The translations under genes were made by a program, and so were the position numbers. Positions 24,967 to 31,813 of a stretch of 64,000 nt of DNA are shown in pieces. Each line of letters starts with the position of its first letter. The stretch's first letter is position 1. Under the pieces are notes generated by a model that saw only the letters and a program-made list of their open reading frames with translations, did not search any database and was not told where the DNA came from. This stretch comes from Marinobacter bohaiensis (GTDB lineage: Bacteria; Pseudomonadota; Gammaproteobacteria; Pseudomonadales; Oleiphilaceae), in the NCBI RefSeq assembly GCF_003258515.1, contig NZ_QGEH01000002.1, positions 62,001 through 126,000 on the forward strand. The letters run 5' to 3'.

Positions 24967-25458
24967 CTACTCCGCCTCGAAGCGCCCCGCCGCGCGGTTC
25001 TTGCGGGCGTGATGGGGATTGAGGATCTGGCCGCTCATGGCGATGTAGACGCCGCTGGCCAGGGACTGCAGCGCACCGAGGGCGAAGCCGACGTTGAATG
25101 GGGCGTCCGTCACACGCATGCGTGAGGGCTGCATGGCGCCGGTCAGGACGATGATGCGGTCCGGCAGGTCCGCCAGCACCCGCGCGGTGTCCACCATGGT
25201 GTCGGTGCCGTGGGTGATCAGGATACGGCGTTCCGGTGCCGCCTCCACCGCCGCGCGGATCGCCTGGCGGTCGGCGTCGGTCATGTCCAGGCTGTCCTTG
25301 CGCATTACCGATTCCACCCGGTAGGGCATCGACACCTGGGCCAGCGCGGCGATGTCCGCAAACTCGCTGTCGCCGATACTGAATTCGCTCTTGGCGTCGA
25401 AGTAGATCTTGTCGATCGTGCCGCCGGTGGTCAGTACCAGCAATCCGTTGTCCGTCAT
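24967..25458 (-). CDS. Single-domain asparaginase-like protein
   Basis: A 163-aa protein equal to the N-terminal domain of type I/II L-asparaginases. LLVLTTGGTIDKIYFD contains the first catalytic Thr (TGGTI), and ILITHGTDTMVDTA contains the second Thr and Asp (HGTDT); IIVLTGAMQPSR follows. The C-terminal asparaginase domain, which in tetrameric enzymes contributes to the neighbouring active site, is absent: the protein ends in a short Arg/Lys-rich tail (HHARKNRAAGRFEAE). GGAGGG stands 8 nt before the ATG at 25458. Short proteins of this form recur in proteobacteria, so this looks like a family and not a broken gene. Substrate is unknown. Confidence 0.8.
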   Translation of the reverse strand: MTDNGLLVLTTGGTIDKIYFDAKSEFSIGDSEFADIAALAQVSMPYRVESVMRKDSLDMTDADRQAIRAAVEAAPERRILITHGTDTMVDTARVLADLPDRIIVLTGAMQPSRMRVTDAPFNVGFALGALQSLASGVYIAMSGQILNPHHARKNRAAGRFEAE

Positions 25459-25486
25459 GACTCGCCCTCCGGTGGTTGCGCCAGCC

Positions 25487-26416
25487 TCAGGGTGTGGCCG
25501 TTTCGGCCTTTGCCGTCTGGCGACTGGCGTATTCGGCATTACGTCGATTCTCGTATGCCCGGGCGGCCTTGGCAATGCTGCCTCCCTGGCCGCTGGTCAG
25601 CCAGCGGCGCACCCGCCCGGCATCCCCCAGCGGCGTGCGGGTGCCGAAGGAATCCAGCAGCACCGCCACCACCTCGCGCCCGTCGATGCGGGTGACCATG
25701 ATCAGGCAGCGCCCGGCCTCGGAGAGGTAGCCAGTCTTGCTCAGCTCTACATCCCAGCTCTGGCGGTGTACCAGCGGATTGGTGTTGCCGAAACGCAGAT
25801 CGTAGCGCGGCTGGCGGAAATGCGCGGTGAAATAACCGGTGGTGGTGTAGCGGCGCAGCTCCGGGTGGGCGAAAGCGGCCCGCACCAGCTTGACCAGATC
25901 GCCGGCCGAGGCGTGGTTCTCCGGCGACAGGCCGGTCGGTTCCACGAAATGGCTGTGGCTCATCCCCAGCTCCGCGGCTTTCTCGTTCATCGCCCGCACG
26001 AAGGCGTCGAAGCCGCCGGGGTAATGCCGCGCCAGGGTGTAGGCCGCCAGGTTCTCCGACGACATCAGGGCGATGCGCAGCATGTCGCCTCGCTTGAGGG
26101 TGGAACCAATGCGGATGCGGGAGTAGGCGTTGTTCGGTGCCGGCCGATGGCGTTTGTAGACTTCCAGCCACTGGTCCATCGGCTGGCCGGCGTCCATGAC
26201 CACCACCGCCGTCATCAATTTGGTCACCGAGGCAATGGGCACCGACCGGTCCGGGTGCTTGCTGAAGATGGGCTCGCCGCCGTCCACATAGGCCACTGCG
26301 GCATTGACCGAGGCCAGCTCCAGACCGGCCGGATCGGGCGCTGCCCAGGCACGGCTGCACGCCAGGATCGGCAGAATAACGAAAAGAAACAGCGGGAGTC
26401 GCCACCCACGGTGCAT
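25487..26416 (-). CDS. pbpG: D-alanyl-D-alanine endopeptidase (PBP7)
   Basis: A 309-aa periplasmic serine peptidase of the S11 family with all three motifs: SVTK (catalytic Ser63, Lys66), SEN (120-122) and KTG (227-229). A signal peptide (LFLFVILPILACSRAWA) precedes the domain. Length matches E. coli PBP7 (about 310 aa) and there is no C-terminal amphipathic anchor of the DacA type, which favours PbpG. It hydrolyses DD-crosslinks in peptidoglycan. The gene lies 28 nt upstream of the asparaginase-like gene on the same strand and may be co-transcribed with it. Confidence 0.9.
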   Translation of the reverse strand: MHRGWRLPLFLFVILPILACSRAWAAPDPAGLELASVNAAVAYVDGGEPIFSKHPDRSVPIASVTKLMTAVVVMDAGQPMDQWLEVYKRHRPAPNNAYSRIRIGSTLKRGDMLRIALMSSENLAAYTLARHYPGGFDAFVRAMNEKAAELGMSHSHFVEPTGLSPENHASAGDLVKLVRAAFAHPELRRYTTTGYFTAHFRQPRYDLRFGNTNPLVHRQSWDVELSKTGYLSEAGRCLIMVTRIDGREVVAVLLDSFGTRTPLGDAGRVRRWLTSGQGGSIAKAARAYENRRNAEYASRQTAKAETATP

Positions 26417-26533
26417 ACTGGCCCTACCTCTGGAAATCGAACGCTTATGGAATGAGCGTTATACACGGATGAGCGCCGGAATTCAGCCCCGAATCCAGCG
26501 ACAGACCATGGAATGGACCCTCAGGAAAGACCT

Positions 26534-27142
26534 ATGCGCAACCTCCGCAGTACCCTCACCCTGATCGGCCTGGCCCTGCTGCTGGCCGCTTGCAGCGATC
26601 CCAGGCTGGAGCCGCTGTTCGACGACGATGTCATTCTGGCATTCGGCGACAGCCTGACCGAAGGCGTGGGTGTGGACGCGGAACAGAGTTACCCGGCAGC
26701 GCTGGAGCGGCTCAGCGGGCGCACCGTCGTCAATGCCGGCATCGCCGGAGAGACCACCACAGAGGGCCTGCAGCGCCTGCCGCAGGTTCTGGACCGGACG
26801 CGGCCCAACCTGATGATCCTGCTGGAAGGGGGTAACGATATCCTGCGCAACCACGACCCCGCGGTGACCGAAGCTAATCTGGAGCGCATGATTGAGATGG
26901 CCCGCGAGCGGGGTATCGAGGTCTTACTGGTGGGCGTGCCCGAGAAAAAACTGTTCTCCGACACGGCGCCGCTCTATGGCGACCTGGCGCGACGCTACGA
27001 CCTGCCGTTCGAGGACGACGCTGTGGCCGACCTGCTGCGCAACCCGGAGGTCAAATCCGACGCCGTGCATTTCAACGCCGACGGTTACCGGCGCCTGGCC
27101 GAAGCCGTCTACGGGCAGTTGCAGGCCGAAGGCGCACTCTGA
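26534..27142 (+). CDS. SGNH/GDSL-family esterase lipoprotein (TesA-like)
   Basis: A 202-aa SGNH hydrolase. Block I is LAFGDSLTEGVGV with the nucleophile Ser40; block II Gly lies in NAGIAGETT; block III is EGGNDIL; and block V is DAVHFNADGY with the Asp-His pair. This is the TesA/arylesterase layout. Unlike E. coli TesA, which is a soluble periplasmic protein, the N-terminus has a lipobox (LLLAAC, Cys20), so it is predicted to be a lipoprotein; Asp at +3 rather than +2 gives no strong inner-membrane retention signal. AGGAAAG precedes the ATG at 26534. Substrate may be acyl-CoA, aryl or lysophospholipid esters. Confidence 0.87.
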   Translation: MRNLRSTLTLIGLALLLAACSDPRLEPLFDDDVILAFGDSLTEGVGVDAEQSYPAALERLSGRTVVNAGIAGETTTEGLQRLPQVLDRTRPNLMILLEGGNDILRNHDPAVTEANLERMIEMARERGIEVLLVGVPEKKLFSDTAPLYGDLARRYDLPFEDDAVADLLRNPEVKSDAVHFNADGYRRLAEAVYGQLQAEGAL

Positions 27143-27179
27143 GCCACGACCTGCCGGTCTTCAGACCCGGAACACGGCC

Positions 27180-27644
27180 TCAGCCCAGAAAAATATAACG
27201 CCCACCGGAAGCGATCAGCACCACAACGATACCGAGCACCAGGTTAGCGAGTACAAACTTCCGGATCTGACCGATGCGACGGCCCGCCTCGGGAATGTCC
27301 TGATTCGCCAGCGCCTGTTTAAGACGGCGGTAGGGCGCAAACCATACGTGCAGGAACAGCAGCATCATCACCGCGCCCAGGGTGACCATCGCATGCACGT
27401 GCCAGCCGGCCGACCCCAAGCCATCGAAATACAGCCCCAGAGTGGCGAAACCCGACAGCAGCAGGACCACCACAGCGATCCAGACCCACAGGAAAAAGCG
27501 GGCCAGCGTGGCGCCCCACAGGGCCGCCCGTTGGGCCGGCTCCAATACCTGCACCGCCGCCGGGCGCAGCGCCACGTAAGCGAAGAACATACCCCCGACC
27601 CAGATCACGGCGGCCAGCGTATGAAGCGCAATCAAAAATCCCAT
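27180..27644 (-). CDS. CopD-like integral membrane protein
   Basis: A 154-aa membrane protein with four transmembrane helices: the first (FLIALHTLAAVIWVGGMFFAYVAL) has the HTLAAVIWVGGMFF signature seen in CopD-domain and related cytochrome-b561-like proteins. His residues lie in helices 1 and 3 (HVHAMVTLGAVMML and LHVW) and could bind haem or copper. No cop genes adjoin it. It is transcribed convergently with the esterase gene and in the same direction as trxA, 90 nt downstream of the trxA stop. Confidence 0.75.
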   Translation of the reverse strand: MGFLIALHTLAAVIWVGGMFFAYVALRPAAVQVLEPAQRAALWGATLARFFLWVWIAVVVLLLSGFATLGLYFDGLGSAGWHVHAMVTLGAVMMLLFLHVWFAPYRRLKQALANQDIPEAGRRIGQIRKFVLANLVLGIVVVLIASGGRYIFLG

Positions 27645-27733
27645 AATGCCTGTCTCCTGAAGCGGTTACGGCGGGCACTATAGCAGGGCATCCGATCAGG
27701 CAACATGGCACGGGCCTCCCTGCCCGCACAGGA

Positions 27734-28060
27734 TCAGGCGTGACTGTCGATAAAACCGTTCAGTTCACGCGCGCCCACGGCGCCGATCTGGGTGCCGACC
27801 GGCTCTCCGTCGCGGAACATCATCAACGTCGGGATCGAGCGCACGCGGTAGCGGGCGGCCACATCGCCATAGGCGTCCACATCCAGCTTGGCGACTTTCA
27901 GGCGTTCGCCCTGTTCGTCGGCGATGTCTTCCAGCAACGGGGCGATGGATTTGCACGGCGCGCACCACTCCGCCCAGAAGTCCACCAGGACGGGCCCTTC
28001 GGCGTTCAGCACTTCCTGCTCGAAAGTCTCTGCGGTCACGGCAACGGGTTCATGGCTCAT
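27734..28060 (-). CDS. trxA: Thioredoxin
   Basis: A 108-aa thioredoxin. The active site is WCAPC (residues 32-36), in VLVDFWAEWCAPCKSIAP, with cis-Pro in RSIPTLMMFRDGEPV and the buried Asp in VDFWA. Ala replaces the usual Gly of WCGPC, which may shift the redox potential. It reduces protein disulfides in the cytoplasm. Transcription comes from a long leader (28061-28300) that has direct repeats and a perfect palindrome matching the operator of the neighbouring cysteine-rich TetR regulator, so it is probably a stress-induced second thioredoxin rather than the housekeeping one. GGAGGA precedes the ATG. Confidence 0.93.
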   Translation of the reverse strand: MSHEPVAVTAETFEQEVLNAEGPVLVDFWAEWCAPCKSIAPLLEDIADEQGERLKVAKLDVDAYGDVAARYRVRSIPTLMMFRDGEPVGTQIGAVGARELNGFIDSHA

Positions 28061-28101
28061 GGTCTGTCCTCCTCTTGGTTTCACTCGTGGTTTGCACACA
28101 T

Positions 28102-28152
28102 GGATCTGCAGCCACGGATCTGCAGACAATCTGCGGGATGCACAGGATCTGC
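28102..28152. repeat. Short direct repeats in the trxA leader
   Basis: GGATCTGCAG occurs at 28102-28111 and 28116-28125, and GGATCTGC again at 28145-28152, all in the untranslated leader of trxA. The rest of the 345-bp gap holds the palindrome at 28287 and the TetR gene terminator; no gene is seen. Confidence 0.6.
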
Positions 28153-28286
28153 GTTCTTTCACATGCCCCGGCCTGGGGACACGATGGGGTGTCGAGCCTG
28201 CCCGGTTTGCCTGGTCAGACGACCAGGGTATTGGCGGGTTAACCGCCACTCGACAGAACGCGACCTTCTATCCATAGATCGAATTT

Positions 28287-28300
28287 GTAGACCGGTCTAC
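28287..28300. promoter_or_regulatory. TetR-type operator before trxA
   Basis: A perfect 14-bp palindrome, GTAGACCGGTCTAC. Its core TAGACCGGTC recurs as TAGACCAGTC just before the neighbouring TetR gene (29043) and, on the other strand, before the dienelactone hydrolase gene (35912-35921). It lies beyond the TetR gene terminator, so it can only serve trxA or an antisense transcript. Confidence 0.55.
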
Positions 28301-28314
28301 TACAAAACCGATCC

Positions 28315-28349
28315 AAAAAATCAGGCGCCCGGACGATCCGTCGCCTGAT
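28315..28349 (-). terminator. Rho-independent terminator of the TetR gene at 28406
   Basis: Inverted repeat ATCAGGCG / CGCCTGAT (28320-28327, 28342-28349; 14-nt loop) followed on the minus strand by TTTTTT. Confidence 0.75.
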
Positions 28350-28405
28350 GACGTCTGCCCCGGCGGTCTCAGCCACCGATGGCTTTCCCGACACTACTAT
28401 CGGGA

Positions 28406-29032
28406 CTAATGTCGGGCGCGCGCGCCCAGCACTTGCCGGAAGAACATGTCGGCAAAGCCCTGCATCGGCGTCACCGATCGGCTCACCTTGGCACGCAGGG
28501 TGGCGCCCTGCCAGCCCATCTGCAGCAGCTGCGCCAACGCCGAGGTGTCGGCGGACGCGTCGATATCACCACGCTCGCGCGCCTCGTCGAGACAGCGGGC
28601 AAAACGTGCCTGCCAGTCGTTGAAAAGGCCATCCAGGCGCTGACGGAAGGCCTCGTTCTGTCCCGCCAGTTCCTGCCCCAGGTTGCCCGCCAGACAACCG
28701 CGACAACAGTCGCAGTCGGTCATATCGGCCATGCCTTCCTCCAGGAACTGGCGAATTCGCTCCAGCGGCGCCAGTTCCGCGTTGCCCAGGGTACGATTGA
28801 GGCGGTCTTCGTAATCCGCGGCGAAATCGTCGATCACCGCCAGCCCGAAATCCTCCTTGCTGGCGAAGTAATAGTAGAACGACCCCTTGGGCACCCCGGC
28901 TTCCTTGAGGACCACGTTGATGCCGGTGCTGTTGAAGCCGCGGCGGGCGATGATGTCGCTGCCCACCCGGATCAGTTCAGCCCGGGTTTCGTTGCCCAGT
29001 TTGGCCTGGGGTTTTGCGGTTACTGAAGTCAT
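28406..29032 (-). CDS. NemR/AcuR-like TetR family regulator, Cys-rich
   Basis: A 208-aa TetR-family repressor. The DNA-binding domain covers residues 17-65 (ADIIARRGFNSTGINVVLKEAGVPKGSFYYYF, in parts). A striking cluster CDCCRGC (Cys107, 109, 110, 113) sits at the start of the ligand-binding half, followed by LAGNLGQELAGQNEAFR, the pattern of the NemR/AcuR/YxaF branch. NemR senses electrophiles and bleach by cysteine oxidation, so a thiol-based or metal-based sensing role is plausible here but unproven. The TAGACCAGTCGTCTA palindrome 11 nt upstream predicts autorepression, and the same motif precedes trxA and the dienelactone hydrolase gene. Confidence 0.88.
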   Translation of the reverse strand: MTSVTAKPQAKLGNETRAELIRVGSDIIARRGFNSTGINVVLKEAGVPKGSFYYYFASKEDFGLAVIDDFAADYEDRLNRTLGNAELAPLERIRQFLEEGMADMTDCDCCRGCLAGNLGQELAGQNEAFRQRLDGLFNDWQARFARCLDEARERGDIDASADTSALAQLLQMGWQGATLRAKVSRSVTPMQGFADMFFRQVLGARARH

Positions 29033-29042
29033 AGTTCGATAT

Positions 29043-29057
29043 TAGACCAGTCGTCTA
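29043..29057. promoter_or_regulatory. TetR-type operator before the Cys-rich TetR gene
   Basis: TAGAC-CAGTC-GTCTA, an inverted repeat ending 11 nt before the start codon of the regulator. Shares TAGACC(A/G)GTC with the sites at 28288 and 35921 (complement). Confidence 0.6.
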
Positions 29058-29178
29058 GTTGGCGTCAAACTGAACAGATTTCGGATACTACCGATTCCGG
29101 GCCATCCCCCAAGGAGAACGCGCAAGCCGCCGTCCGGTATACCGGTCGGACCGGCACCACGCCGGCCCGACGACCCGG

Positions 29179-30855
29179 TCAGAAGGCGTCGGTCACCGCT
29201 CCCTCGGAGGCGGAATTAACGGTGCTGGCGTACTTGGCCAGCACCCCGCGCCGGTACTTCGGCGCCGGCGGCTGCCAGGCCTGGCGGCGGCGCTCCAGCT
29301 CCTCATCGGACACGTCCAGCTCGATGGTATTGGCGTCGGCATCGATGGTGATGGTGTCGCCGTCTTCCACCAGCGCAATGGGCCCGCCATCGGCGGCTTC
29401 CGGCGTGACGTGTCCCACCACGAAACCGTGGCTGCCGCCGGAGAAACGGCCGTCGGTGATCAACGCCACGTCGCTGCCCAGTCCCTTGCCCATGATGGCG
29501 GAGGTGGGCGTGAGCATCTCGCGCATGCCGGGGCCGCCCTTGGGCCCTTCGTAGCGGATCACCAGCACATCGCCGGCCACCACCGTGCCGTCCATGATGC
29601 GGGCCTGGGCCTCTTCCTCGGAGTGGAACACCCGGGCGCGGCCGGTGAAGTGGGTCCCTTCCTTGCCGGTGATCTTGGCCACGGCACCGGTGGGTGACAG
29701 GTTGCCGCGCAGGATGCGCAGGTGACTGTCTTTCTTGATGGGGTTGTCGAGCGCGTGAATGATGTCCTGGTTGGCCGGATAGGGGGCCACCTCGGCCAGG
29801 TTCTCCGCCAGGGTACGGCCGGTCACGGTGAGACAATCCCCGTGCAGCATGCCGGCGTCCAGCAGGGTCTTCATCAACGGCTGGATGCCGCCGATGGCCA
29901 CCAGCTCCGACATCATGTAGTGGCCGCTGGGACGCAGGTCCGCCAGCACCGGCACCTTGCGGCCGATACGGGTGAAATCGTCAATGGACAGGTCCACTTC
30001 GGCGGTGCTCGCCATGGCCAGCAGGTGCAACACGGCGTTGGTGGAGCCGCCCAGCGCGATCACCACGGTGATGGCATTCTCGAAGGCCTCGCGGGTCATG
30101 ATGTCGCGCGGCTTGATATCCTTGTCGAGCAGGTTCAGGACCGCCGCGCCAGCGGCCCGGCAATCGGCTTCCTTGGTTTCGGACACAGCGTTCTGGGCCG
30201 AACTGCCGGGCAGGCTCATGCCCATCGCCTCGATGGCAGAGGCCATGGTGTTGGCGGTGTACATGCCGCCGCAGGAACCCGGGCCGGGAATCGCGGTTTC
30301 CTCGATCTGCTTTACCTCGATCAGATCCATGTCGCCCTTGGCGTGGGCGCCCACCGCCTCGAACACGGAGATGATGTCGGTGTGGTTCTCGCCCGGCTGG
30401 ATGGTACCGCCGTAAACGAACACCGACGGCCGGTTGAGCCGCGCCAGACCGATCATGCACCCGGGCATGTTCTTGTCGCAGCCGCCGATGGCCACCAGGC
30501 CGTCAAACCCCTCGCAGCCGGCGGCGGTCTCGATGGAATCGGCAATCACCTCCCGCGACACCAGCGAATACTTCATGCCTTCGGTGCCGTTGGCGATGCC
30601 GTCGGACACGGTGATGGTGTTGAAGATCAGGCTCTTGCCACCGGCGTCGTCAGCACCGTGGCCGGCCTCTTCCGCCAGCCGGTTGATGTGCATGTTGCAC
30701 GGGGTCAGGTTGCTCCAGGTGGACGCAATGCCCACCTGCGGCCGCTTGAAGTCCTCGTCGGTAAAGCCAACCGCGCGCAGCATGGCGCGACTGGCGGATT
30801 TGCCCAGGCCATCAACCACAGGGCTCGAGTAACGGCGACGCTTGTCTTCGCTCAT
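29179..30855 (-). CDS. ilvD: Dihydroxy-acid dehydratase
   Basis: A 558-aa enzyme of the IlvD/Edd family. Iron-sulfur cluster cysteines lie in [21 protein letters not shown] and [16 protein letters not shown]. The C-terminal substrate and Mg region includes [17 protein letters not shown]. The 558-aa length is that of the short [2Fe-2S]-type branch (E. coli IlvD is 616 aa). It converts 2,3-dihydroxy-3-methylbutanoate and its C6 homologue to keto acids in valine, leucine and isoleucine synthesis. The gene stands alone; no ilv partner is adjacent. Confidence 0.95.
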   Translation of the reverse strand: MSEDKRRRYSSPVVDGLGKSASRAMLRAVGFTDEDFKRPQVGIASTWSNLTPCNMHINRLAEEAGHGADDAGGKSLIFNTITVSDGIANGTEGMKYSLVSREVIADSIETAAGCEGFDGLVAIGGCDKNMPGCMIGLARLNRPSVFVYGGTIQPGENHTDIISVFEAVGAHAKGDMDLIEVKQIEETAIPGPGSCGGMYTANTMASAIEAMGMSLPGSSAQNAVSETKEADCRAAGAAVLNLLDKDIKPRDIMTREAFENAITVVIALGGSTNAVLHLLAMASTAEVDLSIDDFTRIGRKVPVLADLRPSGHYMMSELVAIGGIQPLMKTLLDAGMLHGDCLTVTGRTLAENLAEVAPYPANQDIIHALDNPIKKDSHLRILRGNLSPTGAVAKITGKEGTHFTGRARVFHSEEEAQARIMDGTVVAGDVLVIRYEGPKGGPGMREMLTPTSAIMGKGLGSDVALITDGRFSGGSHGFVVGHVTPEAADGGPIALVEDGDTITIDADANTIELDVSDEELERRRQAWQPPAPKYRRGVLAKYASTVNSASEGAVTDAF

Positions 30856-30925
30856 ATCGTCTCTCCCGGTCTGTCTGTTTTTATGCCGATGTCAGTCCGG
30901 CCGCGGCCGGTCGGGTTCGGTCCCG

Positions 30926-31522
30926 TCAGGAACATTGCCGCAGGACCAGCAGGCGATTATTGGCTGGCATGTCCTGCACGTCGTGGAACCGCAGCCCTCG
31001 CTCTGCGGCGCATTCGATCACGTCGGCCTCGTCCTTGATCCCACTGTCCGGATCGCGGCTGCGCAGCCACTCGTCCAGGGCCGCATTGCCTTCGCTGGTG
31101 AAACGTTGCTCGCGGTTGAAGGGGCCATAAAGCGCCGCGTAACCGCCCGGGCGCAGGGCCTCCGCGATGCGGTCGAACAGCGCCCGGACGATCGGCCAGC
31201 CTACAAAGTGCACGGTGTTGGCACTGAATACGCCGTCGAAATCCCCGGACGGGACGCTGTCGCGGGTCACGTCCAGGATCCGCGGGGGCGGCAGGTTGTC
31301 CAGGGCGGCCTCGGACTGCCAGGCCAGCAGGCCCGGCTGGGCATCTTCCAGGTCGCTCAGCTGCCAGACCACTCCCGCGTGGCGGGAGGCGATGTAGACG
31401 CCATGCTGGCCGGTGCCGCTGCCCAACTCCAGCCAGCGTCCGCCGCCGGCCAGATAGGGTGACAGTGCCTCGGCGATGGGCTGCTGGTTGCGCAGGCAGT
31501 GTTCGGCGATGGGTTTGGTCAC
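30926..31522 (-). CDS. DUF938 SAM-dependent methyltransferase-like protein
   Basis: A 198-aa class I methyltransferase fold. The SAM-binding glycine motif is WLELGSGTGQHGVYIA (residues about 31-46); motif II has an acidic residue in QLSDLEDA; and FSANTVHFVGWP is the DUF938 signature. The N-terminal IAEHCLRNQQPIAEAL is also typical. Members are widespread in proteobacteria, and their substrate is unknown. It lies upstream of ilvD on the same strand with a 70-nt gap, so joint transcription is possible. Confidence 0.88.
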   Translation of the reverse strand: MTKPIAEHCLRNQQPIAEALSPYLAGGGRWLELGSGTGQHGVYIASRHAGVVWQLSDLEDAQPGLLAWQSEAALDNLPPPRILDVTRDSVPSGDFDGVFSANTVHFVGWPIVRALFDRIAEALRPGGYAALYGPFNREQRFTSEGNAALDEWLRSRDPDSGIKDEADVIECAAERGLRFHDVQDMPANNRLLVLRQCS

Positions 31523-31813
31523 AGGGTTCCACTCCGTTTGTTGTCTTCAGGTTACCACCGCTGCCCGTCGCCTGCCGCCGGCGGATACGGCCCTCAACTT
31601 TAGCGTCGGGCTTGCCGCATCCGCCAGGGCATGTCCGGAAGGAAAGGACAATATGCAAACAAACTACAAATACAGTAAAATGCCCGAGAATTCAGTGCGT
31701 TACAATTCATTTCAGCATGTAGTGAAGTGTAACCGTCCACGATAGGTTGGGCCATTGGGCCCGGGACGACGCGATGGCGCAAAGGACGCACCTCCAGCAG
31801 CGGCGAGGCTACC

